This document shows, piece after piece, positions 1 through 5,344 of a stretch of 5,623 nucleotides of DNA. Position numbers and translations under genes: made by a program. The notes beneath the pieces were generated by a model, which was given only the letters and a program-made list of their open reading frames with translations, was not told the origin of the DNA and did not search any database. This DNA is from Clostridiales bacterium. Its GTDB lineage: Bacteria; Bacillota; Clostridia; Christensenellales; CAG-138. Location: positions 1-5,623 of the forward strand of contig WRCT01000127.1 of assembly GCA_009783775.1 (NCBI GenBank). Direction: 5' to 3'. How positions within the stretch are numbered: the first letter of the stretch is position 1; each line of letters starts with the position of its first letter.

Positions 1-1
1 C

Positions 2-724
2 TCCATCATCTCCCGCGTACCCAAGTTTCTCATCGGGCTCTTCCAAGGGCTCATCGTCGGCACGCAGATTTGGCAGTTCTTCCTGGCCTTCGCCGTCATC
101 GGCGCGCTGATCACCTTCGTGGTCTGCATCGACAAGGCTGTGCGCAAGATCCCCGTCCAGTACGCCAAGCGCGTCGTGGGCCGCAAGCTCTACGGCGGAC
201 AGAACACGCACTTGCCATTGAAGGCCAACGCGAACGGCGTGCTGCCGCTGATCTTCGCCATGACGATCATGCAGTTCCCGACGATGATCTTCCAGTTCTT
301 TCCGGACAGCGCATTGGGCGCTTGGTATGAGACCTATATGAGCGCGAACGCGCAGATGCCGATCGTGTACTATGTCGTCTACTTCCTGCTCATCATCGGT
401 TTCGCTTACTTCTACACCTCGATTACCTTTAATCCGGTGGAGATGAGCCAGAACCTGCAGCAGAACGGCGGCTTTATCCCCGGCATCCGGCCGGGCCGGC
501 CCACGGGTGATTACCTGCGCAAGGTATCCAACCGTCTCACGCTGTTCGGCGCGCTGTTTTTGGCGATCATCGCCATCGTGCCGACGGTGATCTTAAACCA
601 GATGCGCATTACAAGTATGTTCGGCGCGACCTCCGTATTGATTATGGTCAGCGTGGCGCTGGAGACGACGGCGACGCTCGAGTCTCAGATGTTAATGCGG
701 CACTACAAAGGTTTCCTCAATTAG
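2..724 (+). CDS. secY: Protein translocase subunit SecY, C-terminal part (5' end outside window)
   Basis: SecY is the channel-forming subunit of the SecYEG translocon in the cytoplasmic membrane. It exports unfolded preproteins and inserts membrane proteins. The frame is open from base 2 and gives 240 residues before TAG, a little over half of a usual SecY of about 430 residues. Visible family signatures are the basic cytoplasmic loop with RKIPVQYAKR and the downstream THLPLKAN (fragment residues about 47-75), which binds ribosome and SecA, then NPVEMSQNLQ (144-153), FIPGIRPG (158-165), and the terminal ALETTATLESQ and RHYKGFLN. Hydrophobic segments lie at about fragment residues 21-43, 79-100, 119-139, 178-199 and 206-222, matching the last five to six membrane helices. 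An apparent GTG start at 119 is internal, because homology extends upstream of it. adk begins 10 nt downstream, so the two are probably co-transcribed. The identification is certain; only the N-terminus is missing. Confidence 0.98.
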   Translation, partial: SIISRVPKFLIGLFQGLIVGTQIWQFFLAFAVIGALITFVVCIDKAVRKIPVQYAKRVVGRKLYGGQNTHLPLKANANGVLPLIFAMTIMQFPTMIFQFFPDSALGAWYETYMSANAQMPIVYYVVYFLLIIGFAYFYTSITFNPVEMSQNLQQNGGFIPGIRPGRPTGDYLRKVSNRLTLFGALFLAIIAIVPTVILNQMRITSMFGATSVLIMVSVALETTATLESQMLMRHYKGFLN

Positions 725-734
725 GGTTGAGCGT

Positions 735-1355
735 ATGTTGAGACTGATTTTCTTCGGCCCGCCGGGCGCGGGAAAGGGCACACAGGCCGAACGCGTGGCA
801 AAGGACAGGCGCATCGCGCATATCTCCACAGGCGATATGCTGCGCGCCGAGCTGCGGGGCGCGACCCCGCTGGGCCTGGCCGCCAAGGCCTATATGGACC
901 GAGGCGAGCTGGTGCCGGACGATGTCATCATCGGCATGGTCAAAGAGCGGATCGCCAAGCCCGACTGCCAAAACGGTTACCTGTTTGACGGATTCCCCCG
1001 CACGGTGGCCCAGGCGGACGCTTTACTGGCCATCACGCCCATCGACCGCGTGATCAACATCGACGTGCCGTTTGAGCGGCTCGTGGCGCGGATTAGCGGC
1101 CGGAGAATGTGCGACAGCTGCGGCGCGGCCTACCATGTCTCCACGTATGACAAGGGCGATTGCCGCTGCGGCGGTCAGCTCTACCATCGGGACGACGACA
1201 GGCCCGAGACCGTAGAAAACCGCCTGCGCGTCTATGAACAGAGCACGGCCCCGCTCGTGGCCTACTTCGCCGACAAGGGCCTGCTGGCCACGGTCAACGG
1301 CGACGCACGGATAAACGAGGTCGAGGCCGAAATCGCGGGCATTCTGCCCGCATGA
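735..1355 (+). CDS. adk: Adenylate kinase, long form with zinc-type LID
   Basis: Adenylate kinase catalyses ATP + AMP = 2 ADP in the cytoplasm. The 206 residues show the P-loop GPPGAGKGT (8-16), the AMP-binding segment HISTGDMLRAEL (29-40), the signature DGFPRT (85-90), the LID domain (about 121-160) and the late LID arginine region HRDDDRPETVENRLRVY. The LID carries C126 and C129, then C143 and C145, so a structural zinc site is likely. The second pair is CXC rather than the usual CXXC, and the gap between pairs is 13 residues instead of about 16; the protein is correspondingly shorter than the usual 214-217. The ATG at 735 is placed correctly for the family N-terminus (MLRLIFFGPPG). Its Shine-Dalgarno is weak: an AGGG at 723-726 overlaps the secY stop, so translation may depend on coupling from secY. 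The stop overlaps the map start as ATGA. Confidence 0.98.
   Translation: MLRLIFFGPPGAGKGTQAERVAKDRRIAHISTGDMLRAELRGATPLGLAAKAYMDRGELVPDDVIIGMVKERIAKPDCQNGYLFDGFPRTVAQADALLAITPIDRVINIDVPFERLVARISGRRMCDSCGAAYHVSTYDKGDCRCGGQLYHRDDDRPETVENRLRVYEQSTAPLVAYFADKGLLATVNGDARINEVEAEIAGILPA
1317..1351 (+). promoter_or_regulatory. Hairpin between distant SD-like motifs and the map start codon
   Basis: GCGGGC (1335-1340) and GCCCGC (1346-1351) form a perfect 6-bp inverted repeat around a 5-nt loop, ending at the base before the map ATG. No Shine-Dalgarno lies 5-12 nt upstream of the ATG in the linear sequence. The nearest candidates are GAGGT (1317-1321) and GAGG (1323-1326). If the hairpin folds, GAGG would sit 8 nt before its foot, which would restore normal effective spacing. 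The structure is seen directly; its role is inference. The arms are also adk coding sequence, so a chance palindrome in GC-rich DNA, with simple ATGA coupling, remains possible. Confidence 0.4.
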
Positions 1356-2110
1356 TCACCGTCAAGTGTGCCGCAGCCCAAGCGAAAATGCGGGCGGCGG
1401 GGCGTGTGGTGGAGGAGACCTTGCAGTTGCTGGAACGGAATATCCGTACCGGCGTCAGCACCAAGGCCCTCAACGACCTGGCGGAGGATTTTATCCGAAG
1501 TAAGGGCGCGATCCCCAGTTTCTTGGGCTATCGGGGTTTTCCGGCCAGTCTGTGCGTCTCGGTCAATGAGCAGGTGGTGCACGGGATTCCCGACCGCTAC
1601 CGCTTGCGGGACGGCGATATCGTCAGCTGCGATGTAGGCGCGATCTTTCAGTCATACCACGGCGATGCGGCGCGTACCTTTTTGGTGGGGCAGGTAGCCG
1701 AGGAGGCGCAAAAGCTGGTGCGGGTCACCCGCGAATGCTTTTTCAAGGGCCTAAAGTTCTGCCGGTCCGGCTATCGGGTGTCGGACATCTCGCTGGCGAT
1801 TCAGCGTCACGCCGAAAGCCACGGCTACGGCGTGGTGCGGGCCTTAACCGGACACGGTATCGGCACGAGCCTGCACGAGGACCCCGAGGTACCGAACTTC
1901 TTCAGCCCAAAGGCGCGTATGCGCTTACAGCCGGGCATGACGCTGGCCATCGAGCCCATGATCAATATGGGCACCTGGCGGATCCGAAGGCTTGACGACG
2001 GCTGGACCGAGGTGACGGAGGACGGGTTACCCTCCGCGCATTACGAGAACACCGTATTGATCACGGAAGGCGAACCCGAGCTTCTCACGGGAGCGGAGGA
2101 GAGACCATGA
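1352..2110 (+). CDS. map: Type I methionine aminopeptidase
   Basis: Map removes the initiator methionine from nascent proteins in the cytoplasm, after deformylation and when the second residue is small. The 252-residue length is normal. All five dinuclear metal ligands of the pita-bread fold can be read: D94 (CDVG), D105 (GDAARTF), H168 (TGHGIG), E201 (IEPM) and E232 (HYENTV). The accessory histidines H77 (VVHGIP) and H175 (LHEDPEVPN) are also present. The sequence is a type I enzyme without the N-terminal zinc-finger extension and without the type II insert, and it should be active. The start overlaps the adk stop in ATGA, and the stop overlaps the KOW gene start in the same way, so translation is probably coupled on both sides. 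There is no good Shine-Dalgarno at normal spacing; a perfect 6-bp hairpin directly abuts the ATG. Confidence 0.98.
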   Translation: MITVKCAAAQAKMRAAGRVVEETLQLLERNIRTGVSTKALNDLAEDFIRSKGAIPSFLGYRGFPASLCVSVNEQVVHGIPDRYRLRDGDIVSCDVGAIFQSYHGDAARTFLVGQVAEEAQKLVRVTRECFFKGLKFCRSGYRVSDISLAIQRHAESHGYGVVRALTGHGIGTSLHEDPEVPNFFSPKARMRLQPGMTLAIEPMINMGTWRIRRLDDGWTEVTEDGLPSAHYENTVLITEGEPELLTGAEERP

Positions 2111-2373
2111 GCGAGACGAGATTTGGGTTGGGCGACATTGTGCGCTCGCGGGCCGGACGGGACAAGGGCAGGACCTTTGTGATCGTCGAGACCCTCGAAG
2201 AACCCTGGGTGCGGGTTTGCGACGGCGACCTGCGAAAGCTGGAACGGCCCAAGCGCAAGAAGATCATGCACCTGATGGCCTGCCCGCATTTGCCCAAAAT
2301 GTTGGAAGTAGCAGAGGGGGAACCCGTTTGCGACGCCGACATCCGCAAATACTTAAAGAAACTGGAGGTATAG
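2107..2373 (+). CDS. KOW-domain RNA-binding protein (L14e-like)
   Basis: This is a small 88-residue protein whose N-terminal part (about 7-34, GLGDIVRSRAGRDKGRTFVIVE) is a KOW motif like that of archaeal/eukaryotic ribosomal protein L14e. It continues with VCDGDLRKLERPKRKKIMHL (about 37-56), the pattern of the Firmicutes family found between map and infA (YbzG in Bacillus subtilis). RNA binding and a ribosome-related role are expected from the family, but I know of no firmly established function. The C-terminal half is charged and ends with ADIRKYLKKLEV. The start overlaps the map stop (ATGA) and has a good GGAGGAG Shine-Dalgarno at 2095-2101, inside the end of map. infA begins 1 nt after the stop. 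It is confidently a real gene because of its conserved location and family match. Confidence 0.94.
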   Translation: MSETRFGLGDIVRSRAGRDKGRTFVIVETLEEPWVRVCDGDLRKLERPKRKKIMHLMACPHLPKMLEVAEGEPVCDADIRKYLKKLEV

Positions 2374-2377
2374 TTTG
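2364..2377 (+). promoter_or_regulatory. Ribosome binding site deciding the TTG start of infA
   Basis: GGAGGT at 2364-2369 lies within the last codons of the KOW gene, 5 nt before TTG. The first in-frame ATG after it falls well inside the conserved IF-1 sequence (the NAM of FPNAMF), so TTG is the only start that gives a full-length protein. Confidence 0.85.
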
Positions 2378-2596
2378 TCCAAGCAAGATGTCATTGAACT
2401 GGAAGGCGTTGTCACCGATACCTTTCCCAACGCGATGTTTGAAGTCAAGCTCCAGAATGGGCGCAAGATATTGGCGACCATTTCGGGAAAACTGCGTATG
2501 AACTATATCCGCATTCTCACAGGCGACAAGGTGACCGTGGAGCTGTCCACCTATGACCTGACCCGCGGCCGCATCACCTGGAGAGCGAAAAACTAG
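2375..2596 (+). CDS. infA: Translation initiation factor IF-1 (TTG start)
   Basis: IF-1 binds the A site of the 30S subunit and works with IF-2 and IF-3 during initiation. It is a single S1-like OB-fold. The 73 residues match the family end to end: SKQDVIELEGVV at the N-terminus, then LPNAMF-like FPNAMFEVKLQNG, the core SGKLRMNYIRILTGD, and the diagnostic VELSTYDLTRGRITWR at the C-terminus. The length is one residue above the common 72. The start is TTG at 2375: it restores the conserved M-S-K N-terminus, it is preceded by GGAGGT (2364-2369) with a 5-nt spacer, and no ATG or GTG upstream in frame fits. The gene starts 1 nt after the KOW gene stop. The stop is followed by a GTAG-headed palindrome. 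Confidence 0.98.
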   Translation: MSKQDVIELEGVVTDTFPNAMFEVKLQNGRKILATISGKLRMNYIRILTGDKVTVELSTYDLTRGRITWRAKN

Positions 2597-2608
2597 CAAC
2601 GAACCAAT

Positions 2609-2635
2609 GTAGGGCGGGGGCTTGCTCCCGCCGCC
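2609..2635 (+). repeat. GTAG-headed palindromic repeat, copy A (infA-rpmJ gap)
   Basis: The unit begins with GTAG. It then folds as an 8-bp stem, 2613-2620 with 2625-2632 (one G-T pair), around the loop CTTG, and ends in a GCC tail. The first 21 bases (2609-2629) are identical to 5282-5302 after rpoA. There is no T-tract after the stem (GAAAACACG follows), so it is not a standard intrinsic terminator, and rpmJ downstream must still be transcribed. A 5' GTAG beside an imperfect palindrome is the hallmark of REP elements. Assignment to that class is inference. Confidence 0.8.
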
Positions 2636-2659
2636 GAAAACACGAAGGAGGCTAAACCC

Positions 2660-2773
2660 ATGAAAGTCAGACCGTCCGTAAAACCGATTTGTGAAAAGTG
2701 CAAGATCATCAAGCGCAAAGGCCGCGTGATGGTGATTTGCGAGAACCCCAAGCACAAGCAAAAGCAGGGTTAA
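2660..2773 (+). CDS. rpmJ: 50S ribosomal protein L36 (zinc-binding type)
   Basis: L36 is the smallest bacterial large-subunit protein and binds 23S rRNA late in 50S assembly. The 37-residue frame reads MKVRPSVKPICEKCK, then IIKRKGRVMVICENPKHKQKQG, a near-perfect match to the family. The zinc ligands C11, C14, C27 and H32 are all present, so this is the zinc-containing (C+) form. The Shine-Dalgarno AAGGAGG (2645-2651) is 8 nt before the ATG. The gene lies between the GTAG palindrome and the longer gap ahead of rpsM, in the usual Firmicutes position after infA. The match is unambiguous despite the small size. Confidence 0.98.
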   Translation: MKVRPSVKPICEKCKIIKRKGRVMVICENPKHKQKQG

Positions 2774-2882
2774 TCTCTGCGCCTTGCGCGCGAAAACGAC
2801 TCGCGGGGCGGCTGGTATGGCAACATACTTCCTGCGGGAGAACATACAAAGACAAACACACTAATGGAGGTAGAGAAACAGT
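2774..2882 (+). promoter_or_regulatory. rpmJ-rpsM intergenic region, possible structured leader of the S13-S11-S4-alpha part
   Basis: This is a 109-nt gap, long for this cluster. Visible structures are CGCGA/TCGCG (2789-2793 with 2801-2805, 7-nt loop) and GTATG/CATAC (2815-2819 with 2824-2828) closing a GCAA loop, which is a GNRA tetraloop. The 7-mer AACATAC occurs twice (2822-2828 and 2841-2847), so GTATG could pair with either copy. A competing stem CTTCC/GGGAG (2828-2832 with 2836-2840) shares a base with the tetraloop stem. The Shine-Dalgarno GGAGGT (2866-2871) is 11 nt before the rpsM ATG. I see no convincing -35/-10 promoter. S4 autoregulates the alpha operon of E. coli through a leader in this position; a similar role here is inference only. 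Confidence 0.35.
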
Positions 2883-3251
2883 ATGGCACGTATTGCTGGC
2901 GTAGACCTTCCGAGGGACAAGCGAATTGAAGTCGGCTTGACCTATATCTTCGGAATCGGTCATAGTACCGCGGCCCGTATCATCGCCGCGACGGGCGTCG
3001 ACCCCGACACCCGCGTGCGGGATATGAGCGAGAGCGATGTCACCAAATTAAGGGATTATATCGATCACAACGTCAAGGTCGAAGGCGACCTGCGGCGTGA
3101 AGTTTCGATGAACATCAAGCGGCTGATGGAAATCGGCTGCTACCGCGGTGTTCGTCACCGTAAGGGCCTGCCCGTCCGCGGACAGAGCACGAAGCAGAAC
3201 GCCCGCACGCGCAAGGGTCCCAAGCGCACGCAGGGCGGCAGAAAGAAGTAA
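2883..3251 (+). CDS. rpsM: 30S ribosomal protein S13
   Basis: S13 sits in the head of the 30S subunit and contacts 16S rRNA, the P-site tRNA and the large subunit through intersubunit bridges. The 122-residue protein matches the family throughout: ARIAGVDLPRDKRIEVGLTYIFGIG at the N-terminus, then the helical VEGDLRREVSMNIKRLMEIGCYRG, then RHRKGLPVRGQ and a basic tail ending GGRKK that reaches the decoding region. The conserved tail motif usually read as GQRTKTNART is GQSTKQNART here, with an Arg replaced by Ser, a mild deviation. The Shine-Dalgarno GGAGGT has an 11-nt spacer, slightly long. rpsK follows after 15 nt. Confidence 0.98.
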   Translation: MARIAGVDLPRDKRIEVGLTYIFGIGHSTAARIIAATGVDPDTRVRDMSESDVTKLRDYIDHNVKVEGDLRREVSMNIKRLMEIGCYRGVRHRKGLPVRGQSTKQNARTRKGPKRTQGGRKK

Positions 3252-3266
3252 GGAGGAGCGAAGAGT

Positions 3267-3674
3267 ATGGCAGCACCAAAAGGCAGGGTCAGAAAGGCCA
3301 CCACGCGCAAACGCCGCGAGAGAAAGAACATCGCGGCCGGACAAGCGCATATCCGTTCCTCATTTAACAACACGCTCGTCACCATGACCGATATGCAGGG
3401 CAACGCGCTCGCTTGGTCCAGCGCGGGTTCGCTGGGTTTTCGCGGTTCGCGTAAGTCCACGCCGTTCGCGGCGCAGCAGGCGGCGGAAGTGGCCGCCAAA
3501 GCCGCGATGGAGCATGGTCTAAAGACGGTGGAAGTGTATGTGCGGGGGCCGGGCTCCGGCAGGGAAGCGGCGATCCGCGCCCTGCAAACGGCGGGCCTGG
3601 ACGTGAACATGATCAAAGACGTCACGCCCATTCCCCACAACGGTTGCCGTCCGCCCAAGCGCAGACGTGTTTAA
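3267..3674 (+). CDS. rpsK: 30S ribosomal protein S11
   Basis: S11 lies on the 30S platform and helps shape the mRNA exit/Shine-Dalgarno cleft. The 135 residues show the basic N-terminal extension (KGRVRKATTRKRRERKN), the core HIRSSFNNTLVTMTDMQGNALAWSSAG, and then GFRGSRKSTPFAAQ. The phosphate-loop-like VYVRGPGSGREAAIRAL follows, and the almost invariant C-terminus DVTPIPHNGCRPPKRRRV. The Asn-Gly at 125-126 corresponds to the site where E. coli S11 is known to carry isoaspartate. The Shine-Dalgarno AAGGAGG (3250-3256) overlaps the rpsM stop with a 10-nt spacer. rpsD follows after 12 nt, so the three S genes form one translational block. Confidence 0.98.
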   Translation: MAAPKGRVRKATTRKRRERKNIAAGQAHIRSSFNNTLVTMTDMQGNALAWSSAGSLGFRGSRKSTPFAAQQAAEVAAKAAMEHGLKTVEVYVRGPGSGREAAIRALQTAGLDVNMIKDVTPIPHNGCRPPKRRRV

Positions 3675-3686
3675 GGAGGAAAAGTA

Positions 3687-4313
3687 ATGGCTAGATATAC
3701 GGGTTCCGTTTGCAGACAATGCCGCAGAGAAGGCATGAAACTGTTTTTGAAGGGCGACCGCTGTTTCACCGAGAAGTGCGCGGTATCGCACCGCACCGCG
3801 CCGCCGGGCGTGCACGGACAGGGTAGAAAAAAACAGTCCGAGTACGGCATTCAGCTGCGCGAAAAGCAAAAGGTACGCAGAGCGTACGGTATTCTGGAGT
3901 CGCAGTTCCGCAAGTATTACAACCTGGCGGCCAATATGCGCGGCGTCACGGGCGAGAATATGCTCTCCCTGATCGAGCGTCGTTTGGACAACGTCGCCTA
4001 TCGCTTAAACTTCGGCGAGTCCCGCCCCATGGCGCGGCAGATGGTCACACACGGCCACTTGCTGGTCAACGGCAAGAAGGTCGATATCGCCTCCTATCAG
4101 GTCAAGGAGGGAGACGTGGTCTCCATCCGCGAGAAGAGCCGCGAGGTTCCGTTCTTTAAGACCTTAAAGGAGCAGGGCGAAAAGCGCACCATTCCCGCCT
4201 GGCTGGAGCTGGACGCGCAGGTGCTTTCGGGCACGGTCAAGTCGCTGCCGACGCGTGAGGACATTGATCTGACGATCTCCGAGCACCTTATCGTTGAGTT
4301 CTACTCAAGGTAA
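3687..4313 (+). CDS. rpsD: 30S ribosomal protein S4 (zinc-type)
   Basis: S4 is a primary 16S rRNA-binding protein that nucleates 30S assembly, and in several bacteria it represses its own operon. The 208 residues include an N-terminal cysteine site C9-X2-C12-X13-C26-X4-C31, the same arrangement as in the zinc-binding S4 of Thermus. These cysteines are absent in zinc-free S4 paralogues. The S4 RNA-binding domain follows (about 97-160, with RRLDNVAYRLNFGESRPMARQMVTHGHLLVNG), and then the conserved C-terminal EHLIVEFYSR. The Shine-Dalgarno AAGGAGG (3673-3679) overlaps the rpsK stop, 7 nt before the ATG. Having rpsD in the alpha cluster, not alone as in B. subtilis, fits Clostridia. rpoA follows after 36 nt. 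Confidence 0.98.
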   Translation: MARYTGSVCRQCRREGMKLFLKGDRCFTEKCAVSHRTAPPGVHGQGRKKQSEYGIQLREKQKVRRAYGILESQFRKYYNLAANMRGVTGENMLSLIERRLDNVAYRLNFGESRPMARQMVTHGHLLVNGKKVDIASYQVKEGDVVSIREKSREVPFFKTLKEQGEKRTIPAWLELDAQVLSGTVKSLPTREDIDLTISEHLIVEFYSR

Positions 4314-4349
4314 GAAACGGACAGAACAATAATTGCAGGAGGGTATCAC

Positions 4350-5285
4350 ATGATTGAAATTGAAAGACCCAAACTCGAATGTGTCGAGCTGTCCGAACGC
4401 TATGGCAAATTCATTGTTGAGCCTTTAGAGCGGGGCTTTGGCACCACACTCGGCAACTCCATGCGCAGGGTTCTGCTTTCGAGTCTGCCCGGCGTCGCGG
4501 CGTCCTCCATTCGCATCGACGGCGTATTGCATGAGTTTTCCACGATCGAGGGCGTCAAGGAAGACGTCACGGAGATCATATTAAACCTCAAAGAGCTGTG
4601 CTGCAAACTGCATTGCCCGAGCGGCAAGAAGGTTCGCGTCGAGGCGGTCGGTCCCTGCGAAGTGCGCGCGAAAGATATCATCGCCGACGCGGACGTCGAG
4701 ATCGTCAACCCCGAACTGCACATCGCCTCCCTGGACCAGGGCGGAAAGCTCCGCATGGAGATCACCTTAGACCACGGCCGCGGTTATGTCGTCGCGGACC
4801 GTAACAAGCGGCACGATATGCCCATCGGCGAGATCGCGATCGACTCCATCTTCACGCCGGTCACGAAGGTGAACTACACGGTCGATAACACGCGTGTCGG
4901 CCAGATTACCGACTTTGACAAGCTGACGCTGGAGATCTGGACCTCGGGCGAGATCGCGCCCGACGAGGCCGCGTCTTTGGCCGCCAAGATCCTCACCGAG
5001 CACCTCTCGCAGTTCCTCACGGACCGCGTGCAGGGCGTGGAAATCCTGGTCGAAAAAGAGGAGAGCAAGAAGGAGAAGATCCTGGAGATGAACATCGAGG
5101 ATCTGGACCTTTCCGTCCGCTCCTACAACTGCTTAAAGCGCGCCGGTATCAACACCGTGGAGGAGCTGGTGCAAAAGGACGAGGACGAGATGATGAAGGT
5201 CCGCAACCTGGGCCGCAAGTCCCTCGAGGAAGTACAACAAAAGCTGGCGCATTTGGGCTTAACCCTGCGCATGAACGAGGAGTAG
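4350..5285 (+). CDS. rpoA: DNA-directed RNA polymerase subunit alpha
   Basis: The alpha dimer is the assembly platform for beta and beta', and its C-terminal domain binds UP elements and activators. The 311 residues are close to the Firmicutes norm of about 315. The N-terminal domain (about 1-230) shows FIVEPLERGFGTTLGNSMRRVLLSSLPG (dimer and beta contact), SIRIDGVLHEFSTIEGVKEDV, and LTLEIWTSGEIAPDEA. A charged linker (about 232-245, EKEESKKEK) leads to the C-terminal domain with DLDLSVRSYNCLKRAGI and NLGRKSLEE. R257, N260, G288, K290 and S291 correspond to the DNA-contacting residues R265, N268, G296, K298 and S299 of E. coli. The Shine-Dalgarno AGGAGG (4337-4342) has a 7-nt spacer. The TAG stop is part of the first GTAG palindrome of the downstream block, yet the C-terminus looks native. 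Confidence 0.98.
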   Translation: MIEIERPKLECVELSERYGKFIVEPLERGFGTTLGNSMRRVLLSSLPGVAASSIRIDGVLHEFSTIEGVKEDVTEIILNLKELCCKLHCPSGKKVRVEAVGPCEVRAKDIIADADVEIVNPELHIASLDQGGKLRMEITLDHGRGYVVADRNKRHDMPIGEIAIDSIFTPVTKVNYTVDNTRVGQITDFDKLTLEIWTSGEIAPDEAASLAAKILTEHLSQFLTDRVQGVEILVEKEESKKEKILEMNIEDLDLSVRSYNCLKRAGINTVEELVQKDEDEMMKVRNLGRKSLEEVQQKLAHLGLTLRMNEE

Positions 5286-5302
5286 GGCGGGGGCTTGCTC
5301 CC
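5282..5302 (+). repeat. GTAG-headed palindromic repeat, copy B (truncated, overlaps rpoA stop)
   Basis: This unit is identical over 21 bases to 2609-2629, but the 3' arm is cut off: ATCAAC follows CTCCC where copy A has the rest of the stem. Only a 5-bp stem remains (5289-5293 with 5298-5302, loop CTTG). The GTAG supplies the TAG stop of rpoA. Confidence 0.75.
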
Positions 5303-5308
5303 ATCAAC

Positions 5309-5335
5309 GTAGGGGCGGGGTCAGCCCGCCCGCCC
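5309..5335 (+). repeat. GTAG-headed palindromic repeat, copy C
   Basis: GTAG is followed by a perfect 7-bp stem, GGGCGGG (5313-5319) with CCCGCCC (5325-5331), loop GTCAG, and a GCCC tail. It is separated from copy B by 6 nt (ATCAAC) and from copy D by 9 nt (5336-5344). There is no T-tract. Confidence 0.8.
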
Positions 5336-5344
5336 AACGCAACC

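Noticed and set aside
119..724. GTG at 119 as a start of a short SecY-like protein
   Set aside because: The same frame is open to base 2 and encodes conserved SecY membrane sequence upstream, so the gene simply begins outside the window.
1897..1906. Avoidance of CTGAA as a restriction/methylation site effect (CTGAAG)
   Set aside because: CTTCAG, the complement of CTGAAG, is present in map at about 1900, so the double-stranded site is not excluded. The bias is strand-specific.
2264..2845. 193-residue open frame on the minus strand across the KOW gene, infA, rpmJ and part of the next gap
   Set aside because: It runs antisense to three well-conserved genes, has no recognisable domain, and its length is explained by GC-rich codon structure and few stops on the complementary strand.
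2801..2865. A sigma-A promoter in the rpmJ-rpsM gap (CATACT at 2824-2829 or ACTAAT at 2860-2865 as -10)
   Set aside because: Each matches TATAAT at only four of six bases, and no TTGACA-like -35 is found 16-18 bp upstream. A promoter here remains possible but is not supported.
3155..3658. 167-residue minus-strand frame opposite rpsK
   Set aside because: It is a complementary shadow of S11 with a low-complexity Cys/Arg/Ala composition, and no ribosome binding site or family signature is visible.
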